Both the position numbers and the translations under genes were made by a program. DNA of 64,000 nucleotides from assembly GCA_002749535.1 (NCBI GenBank), contig MZZL01000381.1, positions 248,524-312,523 on the forward strand. Direction: 5' to 3'. The notes under the pieces are model-generated. The model was not told where the DNA came from. It worked only from the letters and a program-made list of their open reading frames with translations, and made no database searches. The DNA comes from Apophysomyces variabilis. Taxonomy: Eukaryota > Mucoromycota > Mucoromycetes > Mucorales > Mucoraceae. Below, in pieces: positions 46,401 to 57,475 of this stretch; the stretch's first letter is position 1; each line of letters opens with the position of its first letter.

Positions 46401-47995
46401 CCAACCATAAGGCCCTAGTTTACCTCTATACACAAAAATTGCCAAATGCCATGATGATCAAATGGCTTGATACTATCCTTGACTATATGTTTGAGGTGGT
46501 TCATCTCTCTGGAATTTCCAATATCTTACCAGACACTCTCTCACGCCTTTTTTCTGCAGAAAAGAGGCTGGTAGGGGGTAATGGGCATGAACCAATGAAC
46601 ACAAAGCAGACCACAAGGGCGCTAATCACTAGCAGAGCAGCACATCTGCAGCATTTGCAAGACAGTATAATGGAACCACCCTCGACTGAAGAACGCAAAC
46701 AAATCCTAGAAAAAGCCCATTTATTTGGTCACTTTGGCGTAGAAGCTATGATCAAGGCCATCCATAGCAATGGAATTCATTGGCCAAAGCTAAAAGACGA
46801 TGCCATGGAAATCGTCATGGCATGCAAAGAATGCCAAAAGTTCAACATCGCCAAACATGGATATCATCCATTAAGACCTGTCAAAGCATACTTACTAGGT
46901 GATCATTGGGCAATCGATTTGGCAGGACCGTTTGAAGTAACAGAAAGAAAGAACGTCTACCTGCTGATCCTAATTGACATCTGCACAAGATTCTGTGTAT
47001 TACGCCCAATACCCAACAAAGAGGCAGAAACGATCGTAAATGTATTAGTCCTCATATTCTGCGATTTCGGATTACCCCGCGTGTTGCAATCAGACAATGG
47101 CGGTGAATTCGCAAACAACCTGATGAAAAGGTTCAAAGATGCAGCTGGTTTTGACCACAGATTAGTAACGCCGTATAACCCAAGGGGAAACGGTGCAGCT
47201 GAAAGATGGGTACGAACATCTGTCGACGCCATCAGGAAAAGAGTGGAAGGTGCAAAGAAAGACTGGGACGTATTTGTACCTAGCATACAGCTTGCGATGA
47301 ACTCCAAGCATTCCAAACGACTGAACACTCCACCTTTCAACTTGATGTTTGCTCGAAGACCAAACGGATTTGGTGATTTTACAGACGAGGTGAACATAAA
47401 ACCATTATCCATTAAGGATATGGAACAAAGGCTGCAAGAAATGAATGAAGTGGTGTTTCCAGCGATAAAAGAACGCACCATAAAAGTGACAAATGAGCAA
47501 AAAGAAAAGTTTGACAAAAAGTACAAACAGGTGTCATTCCCAGACAATAGTCACGTCATGGTAAAAGTACAAATAAGGGGAAAACTAGACCCAAGGTACG
47601 AAGGACCATACACAGTGTTAAGACAGACACAAGGTGGTTCATACATATTGAAAGATGAACGTGGCGATCTAATGCCTAAGGCATACCCTCCATCAGCACT
47701 CAAACTTGTGTCCCAGGAAGAGCCGGTGCCTGAGGATGAAATTTTTGAAGTGGAAGCTATCGTAGCCCACAAAGAAATGGCCAAAGGCCAATACTTATAC
47801 AAAGTAAGATGGAGAGGCTATAAGCCAGAAGATGATACTTGGGAACCAGCAACAAATTTTCAGGATCCTAGACTGGTTACCCAATATTGGGATAAAATCA
47901 AACAAAAGCCAGACACACCTGTAAACGATGAACGTAATTCCAAACGGAAAAGTAAATCACAACAAAGAGCTCAAAACAAACGTTCACGAAATTGA
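43460..47995 (+). pseudogene. chromovirus E gag-pol, one frame with stops
   Basis: A frame of 1512 codons from ATG 43460 to TGA 47993 without a frameshift, with about ten internal TAA or TAG codons (for example 43640, 44165, 44594, 45182 and 46118). Gag is at 43460-44596, protease with LVDSGANFSA at about 44800, RT with FVDNIVVYS (FVDD expected) at about 45760, and RNase H from 46277. The integrase zinc finger is HFGVEAMIKAIH at 46730, and the DDE core has WAIDLAGPF, SDNGGEF and GNGAAERW at 46905-47210. The C-terminal chromodomain has YKVRWRGYKPEDDTW at 47800-47850. The 572-codon stretch 46277-47995 is open. Confidence 0.9.
46568..46583 (+). promoter_or_regulatory. putative central polypurine tract of E
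   Basis: CTGGTAGGGGGTAATG between RNase H and integrase is identical over 16 bases to the terminal tract at 48092-48107, including the GT that distinguishes E from B and D. Confidence 0.6.
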
Positions 47996-48091
47996 AATAC
48001 AATAACCCCATAACATATATATACAAAACAAAGCGTGCATGCATAACAGTGTAAAGACACTTTAAAACAATAACTTCAGGCGGCTAAGAGC

Positions 48092-48105
48092 CTGGTAGGG
48101 GGTAA
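48092..48105 (+). promoter_or_regulatory. terminal polypurine tract of E
   Basis: CTGGTAGGGGGTAA abuts the 3' LTR at 48106. Confidence 0.8.
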
Positions 48106-48313
48106 TGTTGTATCCGCAAGTGATCAACAAAGATATTAAATGAAGCTCAGTCACATTCGGTGCTCTAAATCCAATTTTACTAGTCGAGACATATAAAAGG
48201 GAGCAACTTAAACTCTAAATAAAGGATATACCAAAGTCTCACAGTATTTTACTGTTCCCTTTTTCTCTTGCAATCCATACGCGTATTTTCTCGACTTCTA
48301 CTCAAATATTTCA
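48106..48313 (+). repeat. 3' LTR of E
   Basis: 208 bp, ending AAATATTTCA, then TGTCG. It differs from the 5' LTR by a few transitions. Confidence 0.88.
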
Positions 48314-48654
48314 TGTCGTACATCTCTAAACACACTATCTTATCCATCTCAAATACCAGACTTAGACCCAATCAAAGAGAAATCGTGAACCAGATTTTAG
48401 TAAGCGAAAGGGTAGTAGAGGGCTGCTCTGTCTGAACGGTGCTTAAGAGTATAAAATAATTAAAACTATACAACTTATATCTTTGATTGCATTTATAATA
48501 TAACTAATAGTAATTGAGTTAACTACTTACATGGAAAAAAGAGTAATGGAGTGTAAAAAGTACTAAATGTCCCAGAAAGGGCATTTAATACATTTCTTAT
48601 CTTTTTTCTCTTTTATAAATCAGAAAGATAAAAGCGTTTCCCATGGCTTAAAAT
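48314..48654. other. AT-rich spacer
   Basis: No gene or repeat structure recognised between E and the MITE. Confidence 0.4.
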
Positions 48655-48662
48655 GAGCTGAC

Positions 48663-48922
48663 TAAGGCTTGAAATGGGCGGGCCTTAACCGGGCGAGCCA
48701 TAACTGGCCCGGGTCAGGATATTGACCGATGGCCCGCTGGGCTGGGCCAAGATCTTAACCCGGAACCCGGCACACTAGGCCTATCACACTAAGATGGGCC
48801 CGTTCACCCGTGGGCAAGTCGGGCGGGCCATATCGGGCGGGACAATTTTATGGCCCAGAACTCGGCCCACTAAGGGCCGTCCGGCAGACATCCTGTCGGG
48901 CCGGGTCAAATTCTGAGCCCTA
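48663..48922 (+). mobile_element. hAT-type MITE with perfect target duplication
   Basis: 260 bp. The ends are TAAGGCTTGAAATGGGCGGG and, read inward from the right, TAGGGCTCAGAATTTGACCC. They resemble the ends of the hAT element at 24516-28019 (TAGAGCTTGAAATGGGC). A perfect 8-bp duplication GAGCTGAC lies at 48655-48662 and 48923-48930. The interior is GC-rich, with repeated GGCCC and CCCGG motifs and no coding capacity. The transposase at 25088 could act on it in trans; that is inference. Confidence 0.88.
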
Positions 48923-48930
48923 GAGCTGAC

Positions 48931-49108
48931 CCAAGATTTTAACCTTAGATCCTGGCACAGTAGGCCAAACAAACAAAGGCCTGGCTATTGACCTATGCAC
49001 CAACTCTGGTTGGCCATAACATATGGGTCAAATTCATTGTCAGAACCTGGCCTACTGAGGCCTGCCCGCGAGCCATCTGGTTCAGTTGCGGTCAAATTCT
49101 GAGCCCTA
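48931..49108. mobile_element. partial hAT-type MITE
   Basis: A further piece with the right end GTCAAATTCTGAGCCCTA and interior motifs like the previous MITE. The inner MITE appears to be inserted in it. Its own left end is not found. Confidence 0.55.
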
Positions 49109-49505
49109 GTGTATCCTGGATGCTTTTGCATTGATTTCGTTTAGCGTCGCTAAAGCTTAAAAGTAATAGAATGAATTAAATTTAACTCCTTTCCTGACAA
49201 TAGTCGAGGCTAGGCAATTCTGCTTTGCATTGCCTTGTATGGCCATACACGGCCATTTTTGCCTATCAGCGTTTTCCCAGGTACTACCTGGGATGATTTT
49301 GGAGAATAGAGCTAAAAAAACTTAGAAAAAATTGATAAATCTCCAATTGACAACTCCACACTGGTAAAACAACAAAACAAAGCGGTTTTCTATGAATTAC
49401 TGGATTTTCCCATACTAAATATGCAAGAAAAATTGTTTGAAATCCTCTATACCTTAGCTTGCAAGTACATGCTTTTCTGTTGATTCAGTAAAGGTGGCAT
49501 GTCAA
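49109..49505. other. upstream region of the BRPF-like gene
   Basis: No ORF. It holds a 14-bp palindrome TGTATGGCCATACA at 49236-49249. It probably contains the promoter and 5' leader of the next gene. No clear TATA box is seen. Confidence 0.4.
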
Positions 49506-52500
49506 ATGGAGAATTATTCTTCCGCTGAGTGGATGAACTTGGTTTCCAAATTCGGGTGCCATAACGAATTTTTTTTGGCTTATAGACCCATCGTTCTTCC
49601 CTTCGCCCTGAATGATAGCATGCCCTTAAAAGCACGAGGACGTAAAGGAGGTCGCCGTGGTCGTCCGCGAAAATATCCCGCACCGGCAGAGGGTCGAAAT
49701 CCCAGTGTGGATGTTCAACTGGGTATATCAAATATTATGAGACCAACAGCGACAACATTGCATCTTGGCCAGCAAATAGATGCATCCAAACCAAGAGAAG
49801 AAAGATCGTACAAAGATTTTTTTCCTGATCTCAACATTAAAGAACCTTTGGCTATTGTGCGTACTGTTGCTAATCGAGACTCACCGACCGCACCATCTAC
49901 GCAAACCCCATCACCCATGCCTGTACCCATGAACACGTCTTTTATTGCCAGAGAAACAAGTCGTGACGAGGGTCTAATCCCTGTAAGTCTGGGAACCGAC
50001 AAAGACAATGGTCTCGTTCCGACATCGCATGATGGCAATGAAGCGCAACAAGCAACAGCTTGCATAGGTCCCCCAGGCATTAAAAAGAATGAGTTGAGGC
50101 GGAATAAGATAACCTCTCCAACGCTTCATGAGGAAATATCTCTGTGTTCCGATTTGGAAGCTGGCTCTGACCTATCGTCGGTTTCTGATATTGACTCAGA
50201 AGACGAAGAATCTTCAAAAGGCACACCACAGTCGGGCAGACGCTCTTCGAGACGATCTCATACGAATCCAGCGAGAAGTGCGCGAATAGTCAACACTCGT
50301 TCCACGGCAGAACCTATGGAGATTGATATACCGCATGATGGAAGCATCATTACTTTAGATTCGGAAAAGTTGATCAACGATTCTTCGTCAACAACCACCA
50401 ATCCTACCGAAAAAACTATACCAGCATCAGGAGTCGTTCTGGAGAACGCTGCATTGGAGGATATGTCCACGAGCAGCATGCAGCAGTCAAAGGAGGACCA
50501 GCCAATATGTAGAGCAGAATTAGAAGATGGGATCGGGGGAGACACACCAACCTCGGATAGTGTGCAGATACCGGAGGAAGAAACATCAATGTTGAACGTC
50601 ATACAGCATGTCAAGGAAGGCGATATTTATCAGGCACTTTCTACCCGCCCTCAACATCATCCTGCATTATCCGGTCCGAACTTATCAGAAGGTCTTCAGG
50701 CTGGTATATCTTTAGGCGTCAATCTCGCCATGCTCCCAAAACCGTCGTTTCGAAAAATTACCGAAGAGGAAAACGAAGATGATGAGCCAATGGACGAAAG
50801 CACGGAAGAAGAATGTCGCACCCGGTCTGAGGCTTCCCGATTTTTTCACAGGCCAGAAAACCATTATATTCGGTACATTGGTAATGTCACTTTTTCCGAC
50901 GTCAACTACATTATACACTTATGCGCTTCTTGGGAAAGATCCGACAGAAACGGAATTATTCGATACGGTTGAATATGACATGGATGAACAAGGTAAGATA
51001 AAGAAATGAAATGAACAAGCGAGAACTTAGCATTTGGAATAGACGAAGTATGGCTACAAATGTTGAATGCGGAACGAAGCAAAGAAAATTTAGGCGAAGT
51101 CAGCGGTGACCTTTTCGAGAGCATCATTGATCAATTGGAAAAAGAATGGTTCGACTTGGTATAATTCTATTTCTCTGTTTTCCTGTTGCGTGTGTGTTGG
51201 TGGCAATCGGAATGACCTGCCTTAACGAGTTTATGTAGATTAAAAACTTGCCAAAGCAAGCTAGCGATGAGCCTTCGTTACCAGAGGATTCTACATGTGC
51301 TATTTGCGATGATGGCGAGTGCGAAAATAGTAATGCCATTGTATTCTGTGATGGGTGTAACTTGGCTGTTCATCAAGGTAAGTTGTACTGACATGGTTGT
51401 ATGTTTGTTAATGAGGAAGCAAAGATTGCTATGGCATTCCCTATATCCCGGAAGGGCAATGGCTTTGTAGAAAATGCATGGTATCACCTGAAAATCCAGT
51501 ATCATGTCTTTTTTGTCCAAACGAAGGAGGAGCCTTCAAACAGACAAACACAAACAAGTGGGGACACTTGCTATGTGCAATCTGGATTCCTGAGGTTGGC
51601 CTAAGCAATAGCGTTTACATGGAACCTATCGACAATATCGAGAATATCCCCAAAAGCCGCTGGAAATTGACCTGTTACATCTGTCGAAAACGGCAAGGAG
51701 CATGCATTCAATGTGATAATAAGCACTGTTTCGTGGCTTTCCACGTCACCTGTGCAAGATGGGCCCGGCTTTGTATGCGAATGAAATCCCATACCTCTCA
51801 TTATGACGGTGTGGTTCTTAAGGCCTACTGTGATAGACATACCCCTCGTGACTATCGTGAACAAGTCGATGTGGAACAAAATGTCCTTGCTGCCCAGACC
51901 TTTTTTGAAGCCAACAAATCGAAAAAGAATGGTCATCGGACCCCAAGGAGGCGATATGTGGAAAATGACCTGAGAGACGAAGCGTTACTATCTCAAGGAT
52001 ATGCATCTGAGGATGAAGAAAAGCATAAAAACAGAAAAAGACGAAAGTACTCAAGAGATAGCGAACATAGCAGTCGCAGACACCTTAATGAGAAAGCTGT
52101 GACCGAACTATTACCAAGTTCCAAAGCAGCACGAGCTCATCAACATCACTATTCGGCTGGTGCACCTATTGCTCCTGAACATATCTTAGTTAAGCTAGAA
52201 AATTTGAAATCTTTACGGCAAGCAGTCGATTTACGTAAAAAGGTGCAACTGGTGACTAGTATTTGCCGGTATTGGTCGTTGAAACGAGAATCCAGAAGAG
52301 GGGCGCCTTTGTTAAAGCGCTTACATTTAGAGGTATAGGAATAGAATTTGTGAACGAAGCTCAACGATTCTGTAGCCATGGACTGCATCTTCACAGCATA
52401 AGCAGACGGAAGTTGAAAAAGCTCACCGAGCATCGGTAAGCCATTGTTTGCAATTGTGCCCTTGCCAATTGGAATTAATGTATCTGCAGGCTATGATGTG

Positions 52501-54208
52501 TTTGAGGACGGACCTTGAGAAGGTACGAATGTTGTCAGAGCAAGTACAGAAGCGAGAAAAACAGAAGCTTGAGAGAATACGAAAGCAAAAAGCGTACCTG
52601 GAAATGGTTCTGTTTCCGATAGAATATATTGCAAAGCCGATTGTGGAGCAATTAATGGAGTAAGCTGCGAATATATGTGGAACCCTCCTATTAATTGCTA
52701 ACACCCTACAGTGTTGACAAGAAGGATGTGTTCAAATACCCTGTTACGGCTGAAGTTGCTCCGGATTACAATGATATCATTGATAGTCCGATGTCGTTTG
52801 CCGATATTAATGACCGGCTCGCAGCACATGATTATATGAGATTGGAAGACTTCGAGGTAAGACAACGGCTTACCTAACATACTGTGTTAACAATCTCGAT
52901 TAGGCTGACTTGGGGTTAATATGGAAAAACAGCATGACTTACAATAAACCGGACACGTCGTATTACAAATTGGCTCAACGGTTAGAAAAGCTTTCGGGAG
53001 AACTTATGGTAAAAGCGTGGAAGGATTTTAGTAGTCTTGCTATTCGGAAAGAGACCGGGACACTGGCGGTGGATATTAATCCAGAAATATTTACCTACAA
53101 TACTCTGTTGATTCCCACTCCAGAAGAGCTAAGTGCCCAAAAAGCAGCAAACGAAAAGAGGCTGGCAGCTGAATCGGAAGCGAAAATACAAGCAGAGGCA
53201 CGAGCAGCGGCAGCCGAAGCACGGAAGAAGAAGATCCAGGAAAGGAAAGAAGAGCAAGCGAAGCTGAAAGCGATGCCGGCGGGTGTGACCACGCGAGCAT
53301 CACGCGCCAAGGTGGATAGTCAGAGCAAGCCGATATCGAGGGAGGAAGTTATAGCGGAAGTATCTGTCCGGAAGAATACGAAGACGGGTTCACGGGTACG
53401 AACCCGTAGTATGGGATCCGATGGCTTAACGGCACCTACAGCGGAGAGATTACGAAAGAAGAATTCCAGCGAAGCACGTCGGTTACTTTGGCCTCCAGAT
53501 GAGTATAGTCTAAGCGGCAGTAAATCCGAAGCGTCGTACAGGGAGGACCGCAGTCGACGTGCTCCCCCTGGCTGGGTATATCTCGAAAGTGAAGAAGAAC
53601 AAGAAGAAGGAAAGGAGAAGCTAGGTGAGGGACAAGGAGAACGAAAGAAGAAGCGAGAAGGAAGTTCGACAACGAAGAAAAAGAGCAAGTCAACAAGCAC
53701 AGCTGTATCGTTTGCGAACGACGATATTGTTTGGGCAAGGGTGAAAGGGTTTCCATCCCACCCTGCCAAAGTAAGTAGAGACGAGGCTCATTTTGAACGT
53801 GTGGTTATTCATCCGTTCCTTTTCCTTAGATTGTGGATTCTAATCGTGAAGATGTTCCTGAGCGAATTTTGAAAGCTAAGGCACATGAGCAAGACCTGCT
53901 CGTGCAGTTTTATGAAGTGCCTGAACGGCATATGTGGTATGATCTACACTTTGTTTTCAAAAACCAGATATACAGGGTGGAGGAACTAAAGTTGAGTACG
54001 TTTTATTAGGGGATGGATTCATCGATCGAATGTTCGTCTATTTGGTGATCCTGAACTGGATGCAGAGATGCTATTACAGGCCAAGAAAACGAAACGCAAG
54101 CAACGGATAGAGGAAGCTAAAAAAGGATATCGATTTGCTTGTGGGATCAGAGGACTGGATCCTGAACCTCAACTTGACTTGATATTTTCTGGAAAGATCA
54201 AAAGATAA
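49506..54208 (+). CDS. BRPF/Nto1-like chromatin reader (PHD-bromodomain-PWWP)
   Basis: Eleven exons close in frame to 1383 residues: 49506-50880, 50939-50992, 51031-51158, 51239-51377, 51425-52332, 52376-52435, 52490-52659, 52712-52856, 52904-53770, 53830-53936 and 54010-54208. Domains: an AT-hook [10 protein letters not shown] (residues 49-58); a long acidic disordered region; an EPL1-like segment with VEYDMDEQ (about 450-520); PHD finger (CAIC at 539); zinc knuckle and extended PHD (about 600-720); bromodomain (about 945-1060, with MTYNKPDT at the acetyl-lysine Asn); a basic coiled stretch; and a C-terminal PWWP (about 1262-1345, [13 protein letters not shown]). This is the BRPF1 order. Relatives scaffold MYST acetyltransferases (NuA3, MOZ/MORF) and read histone marks in the nucleus. 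The start could instead be a Met at 49620. The long first exon is unusual. Confidence 0.9.
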
Positions 54209-55341
54209 CCCGCATTTTCCCTTTGTTTATTTCTCTTTCTCTCTATCTCAGTATTCATCCAACAAAAGAACGACGAAGAAGAACTACTATGTACAAACCA
54301 AAAACTTTTCATTTTTCTTTGCTATAACTCAAATTGAAACGTATAAACATGCACCTGTAATAAATGACTACCTCCGATGGCTCTTTTCTTGTTCCCACAT
54401 GGATTTTCCCGGACCGGTTATCCCGCGACTCAGGGAATGACTAGAAAAACAAGAAGATCTTTAAAAGGCAGTTTACCGGGTTACCGGCGATCCAATGAAG
54501 AAAAGAATGTTCAGTTCAGGGAGGGGTGAATGACGGGAACTGATGTGAAGTGCCATTGGTGCGGATGATCTGGGTAGGTGCTGAAATTTCAGATATGAAA
54601 TGCATGGAGATTTCCCCGAGCTGAGAAGGAAAAAAAATTTACGGTGATGACGAAAGGGCGGAATGGATGGCTTTGTGGTTGTTTGTTATTCAAGATGAGG
54701 ATATCCTGTCATGCGGGATGTATTTGAAAGAGATAGATCAGAATTTCGAGTCATTTGAATTACACCAATCATGAGAAACAAAGAGAGAAGAGAAGCAAAG
54801 ATAGTCATTTTCTCACACGGAGGGAGTTGGATACCGCCATTTACCGTCCAGTGAAAGAAAAGAAAGAAACCTAAAAAAAAAAGTTCCCGTCGATCAAAAC
54901 TGAAAAAAAGAGATTTATATTATGGGGTTAGAAAGTGGTCGATTGTTTTCTTATAGAGGGAAAATAAACAATTCTATCATTCAATGTTTGGTGTTTGTTG
55001 ATGAAATACCACTTTTCATTAAATTAAGCGCGGATAAATACATGACTTTTAGCTATCGTAAGAAACCATGAAATGAATACCACTCTCTTTTTTTCTTTGT
55101 TCCACACACTTCCCCACGCTCAAATTGTTTCCCATTCTTCCCGAACACAAGCTCCGTCATAGGTTCGTTCTCACTCGTTCACCCTCTGTGTCTCTGTGTC
55201 TCGCTCTCCCTCGTCTCATTAATATAAAAAAAATTACGGACGGGGTACAAAGATGCATAGATATTTAAGGTCGATCATTTGGTTTTTGATTTGTTGTTTT
55301 TCTTTTCTTTTATCTTTTTTTTTTAATTTTTGTAGATCTGC
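54209..55341. other. intergenic region upstream of trehalase
   Basis: No gene is seen. The stretch at 55080-55215 is strongly pyrimidine-rich, followed by an AT-rich TTAATATAAAAAAAATT near 55218-55235 that could serve as a TATA region. A TTTTTGTAG just before ATG 55342 looks like an intron end, so the 5' leader may be spliced. One AGGGG motif at about 54521 resembles a stress element. All of this is inference. Confidence 0.4.
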
Positions 55342-57475
55342 ATGCGTCTCTCTTTCCTCGCCGGTGCCACTCTACTTGTCCATGTGGCATCTGCCGCCAC
55401 ACCCTCTTGTGATTCCCCCATTTACTGTGAGGGTCCCGTTCTAAGGGCAGTCCAAATGGCCCGTTTGTTCCGTGATTCAAAGACATTTGTCGATATGGTA
55501 TGTCTAAGACCGAAAAGAAAAACATATGGATCTTAATAACGCATCATGGTTTCTCTTTAGCCCACTTCAAAGCCCCTGGATCAAGTCTTAACCGCTTTCA
55601 AAGACATTGGTGGCGAAAATGCAACCAAGGATGCTCTGCAAGAATTCGTCGATCAGAACTTTCTCAAGGCTGGTAGTGAAATGGTCCAACTGACGTTCCC
55701 TACTCAAACGCCAGATTGGATGGAAAAGATCGATGACCAGATCTACCGTGGTTGGATGACCGAATTGAACGGTGCCTGGGCCAATCTGACCTTCCGATAT
55801 GACACTTCGCGCCTATGTGATGGCTGTGTCACCAGTTCCCTGCCCGTCAAACGCCGGTTCGTCGTGCCTGGTGGACGCTTCCGAGAATTTTACTACTGGT
55901 AAGAATAGAAAAGAAACCCAAAAGTGCTCGTTATAGAGAAAAACTCACTCTTCTTCTTTTTTTTTTTTTTTCATTTGCTTCATAAAACAATAGGGATAGT
56001 TACTTTGTCCTCCGTGGTCTCTTGCTAAGTGATTTGCACGATCTCGCCAAGGATGTGGTCCATAACCTTTTGGATTTCGTTGAAACCTATGGTTTTATGC
56101 GTACGTTTCGGATCGATTTTTCTGTCTTTCAAGTGTTTCAGGAACTTATTTTCCATTTTCCTTTTCAGCTAATGGTGCTCGTATTTACTTTTTGAATCGA
56201 TCGCAACCACCATTTCTCTCGGAGATGGTCAAGATCTACTATGAAACGACCGGAGACAAGAAAACCCTTGACCGCGCCTTGCCCATTCTGGATAAGGAAT
56301 ACCAGTTTTGGTTAGCCAATACCACCGTGACCATTAAAGACCCTCGTTCAAAACGTCAGTATCGTCTTAATCGTTATAATGTGGAAACCGATGCACCCCG
56401 CCCGGAATCCTACGTCGAAGACTATGAAACCGCTTACGATGGTACCAACTATTCCAAGGAACAGGCCATCGATTTGTATTCCGAGTTGGCCACGGGCGCT
56501 GAGACAGGTTGGGACTATGCTTCTCGATGGACCAAGAATCGTACACCTACCCCTGGCCAGACCAATGGTTATGATATTCTTCGTACTCTCAATGCCCGTA
56601 GCATTGTACCGATCGATCTCAACACGCTGCTGTGGAACATGGAAAAAACCTTGTCGGAGTGGCATGCCAAATATGGAAAGGGACGCAGCAAAGCGCACAA
56701 AAGCCGATACTACCGAAAGCAGGCCGCCCAAAGACTGGAAGCCATGGATAAACTGATGTGGAATGAAAAGGATTACTCGTTCTACGATTTCAATTTGACA
56801 AGCCAAGCACAGAACATTGAATTCACCCCAGCTAACATCTTCCCCTTCTGGGTCGGTGCCATTCCTAAACGAGTGCAGCAAGTCAAGATCCTACGTCATG
56901 TCTTTGATCAGACCCGCGAAGCTCTGCAGAAGTATCCCGGTGTCTTGACTACCTCCCTATTTAATACCACCTTGCAATGGGATTGGCCCAATGGCTGGCC
57001 ACCTCTTCAATACGTCACCATCAATGCCATGTTGCGTGTGGAGAAGTTATTGAAGCAACAAGACCAAGAATCGGATCTCTTGAATCTCGCCCAGAATATG
57101 GCCGAACGTAACACTGCCTCCGCATTCTGCGCGTGGTACAAAACAGGTGGTACAGTGCCTGGCATTTTGCAAACCTACTCCGGCGCTGGTAACGATACAG
57201 GTCACATGTTTGAGAAATTCGATGTACGAAATCTTGGCGCTGCAGGTTCCGGTGGTGAATGTAAGTTTTGTATATACTCTGTCTCTCTTTCCCTCCATCT
57301 TTTTCTTTGTTTGTTTTCTTTGCTGACGAATTTTCTTTTAGACGAAGTCCAAACCGGTTTTGGATGGACCAATGGTGTGGCCATGTGGATTTTAAACCAA
57401 TTCTCCAACATTACGGCACCTGACTGTACATCAACCATCACCTATCCTATCACTACTATCTCGGAGTCCTCTTAA
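55342..57475 (+). CDS. secreted alpha,alpha-trehalase (GH37)
   Basis: Five exons (55342-55497, 55561-55898, 55994-56100, 56169-57260, 57342-57475) give 608 residues, a usual length for GH37. A signal peptide (residues 1 to about 18, MRLSFLAGATLLVHVASA) sends it out of the cell or to the wall. GH37 signature 1 is PGGRFREFYYWDSY (about 155-170) and signature 2 is QWDWPNGWPP (about 470). The likely catalytic Asp is in ETGWDYASRW (about 312) and the catalytic Glu in GGEYEVQTGFGWTNG (about 563-577). It splits trehalose to two glucoses. The lack of an N-terminal regulatory or EF-hand region argues against the cytosolic neutral enzyme. An upstream ATG (55253) is possible but does not give a good leader peptide in this frame. 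Confidence 0.93.

Larger units (their letters stand above)
43243..48313 (+). mobile_element. chromovirus E, full-length Ty3/gypsy element
   Basis: 5071 bp with two 208-bp LTRs (43243-43450 and 48106-48313). The flanking pentamers TGTTA and TGTCG differ by two transitions and may be a decayed target duplication. One gag-pol frame fills the interior. A piece of the same LTR occurs at 24424. Confidence 0.9.

Noticed and set aside
55253..55444. Upstream start of the trehalase at ATG 55253
   Set aside because: It is in another frame from the GH37 exon, and a good signal peptide starts at 55342. The stretch is better read as leader or leader intron.
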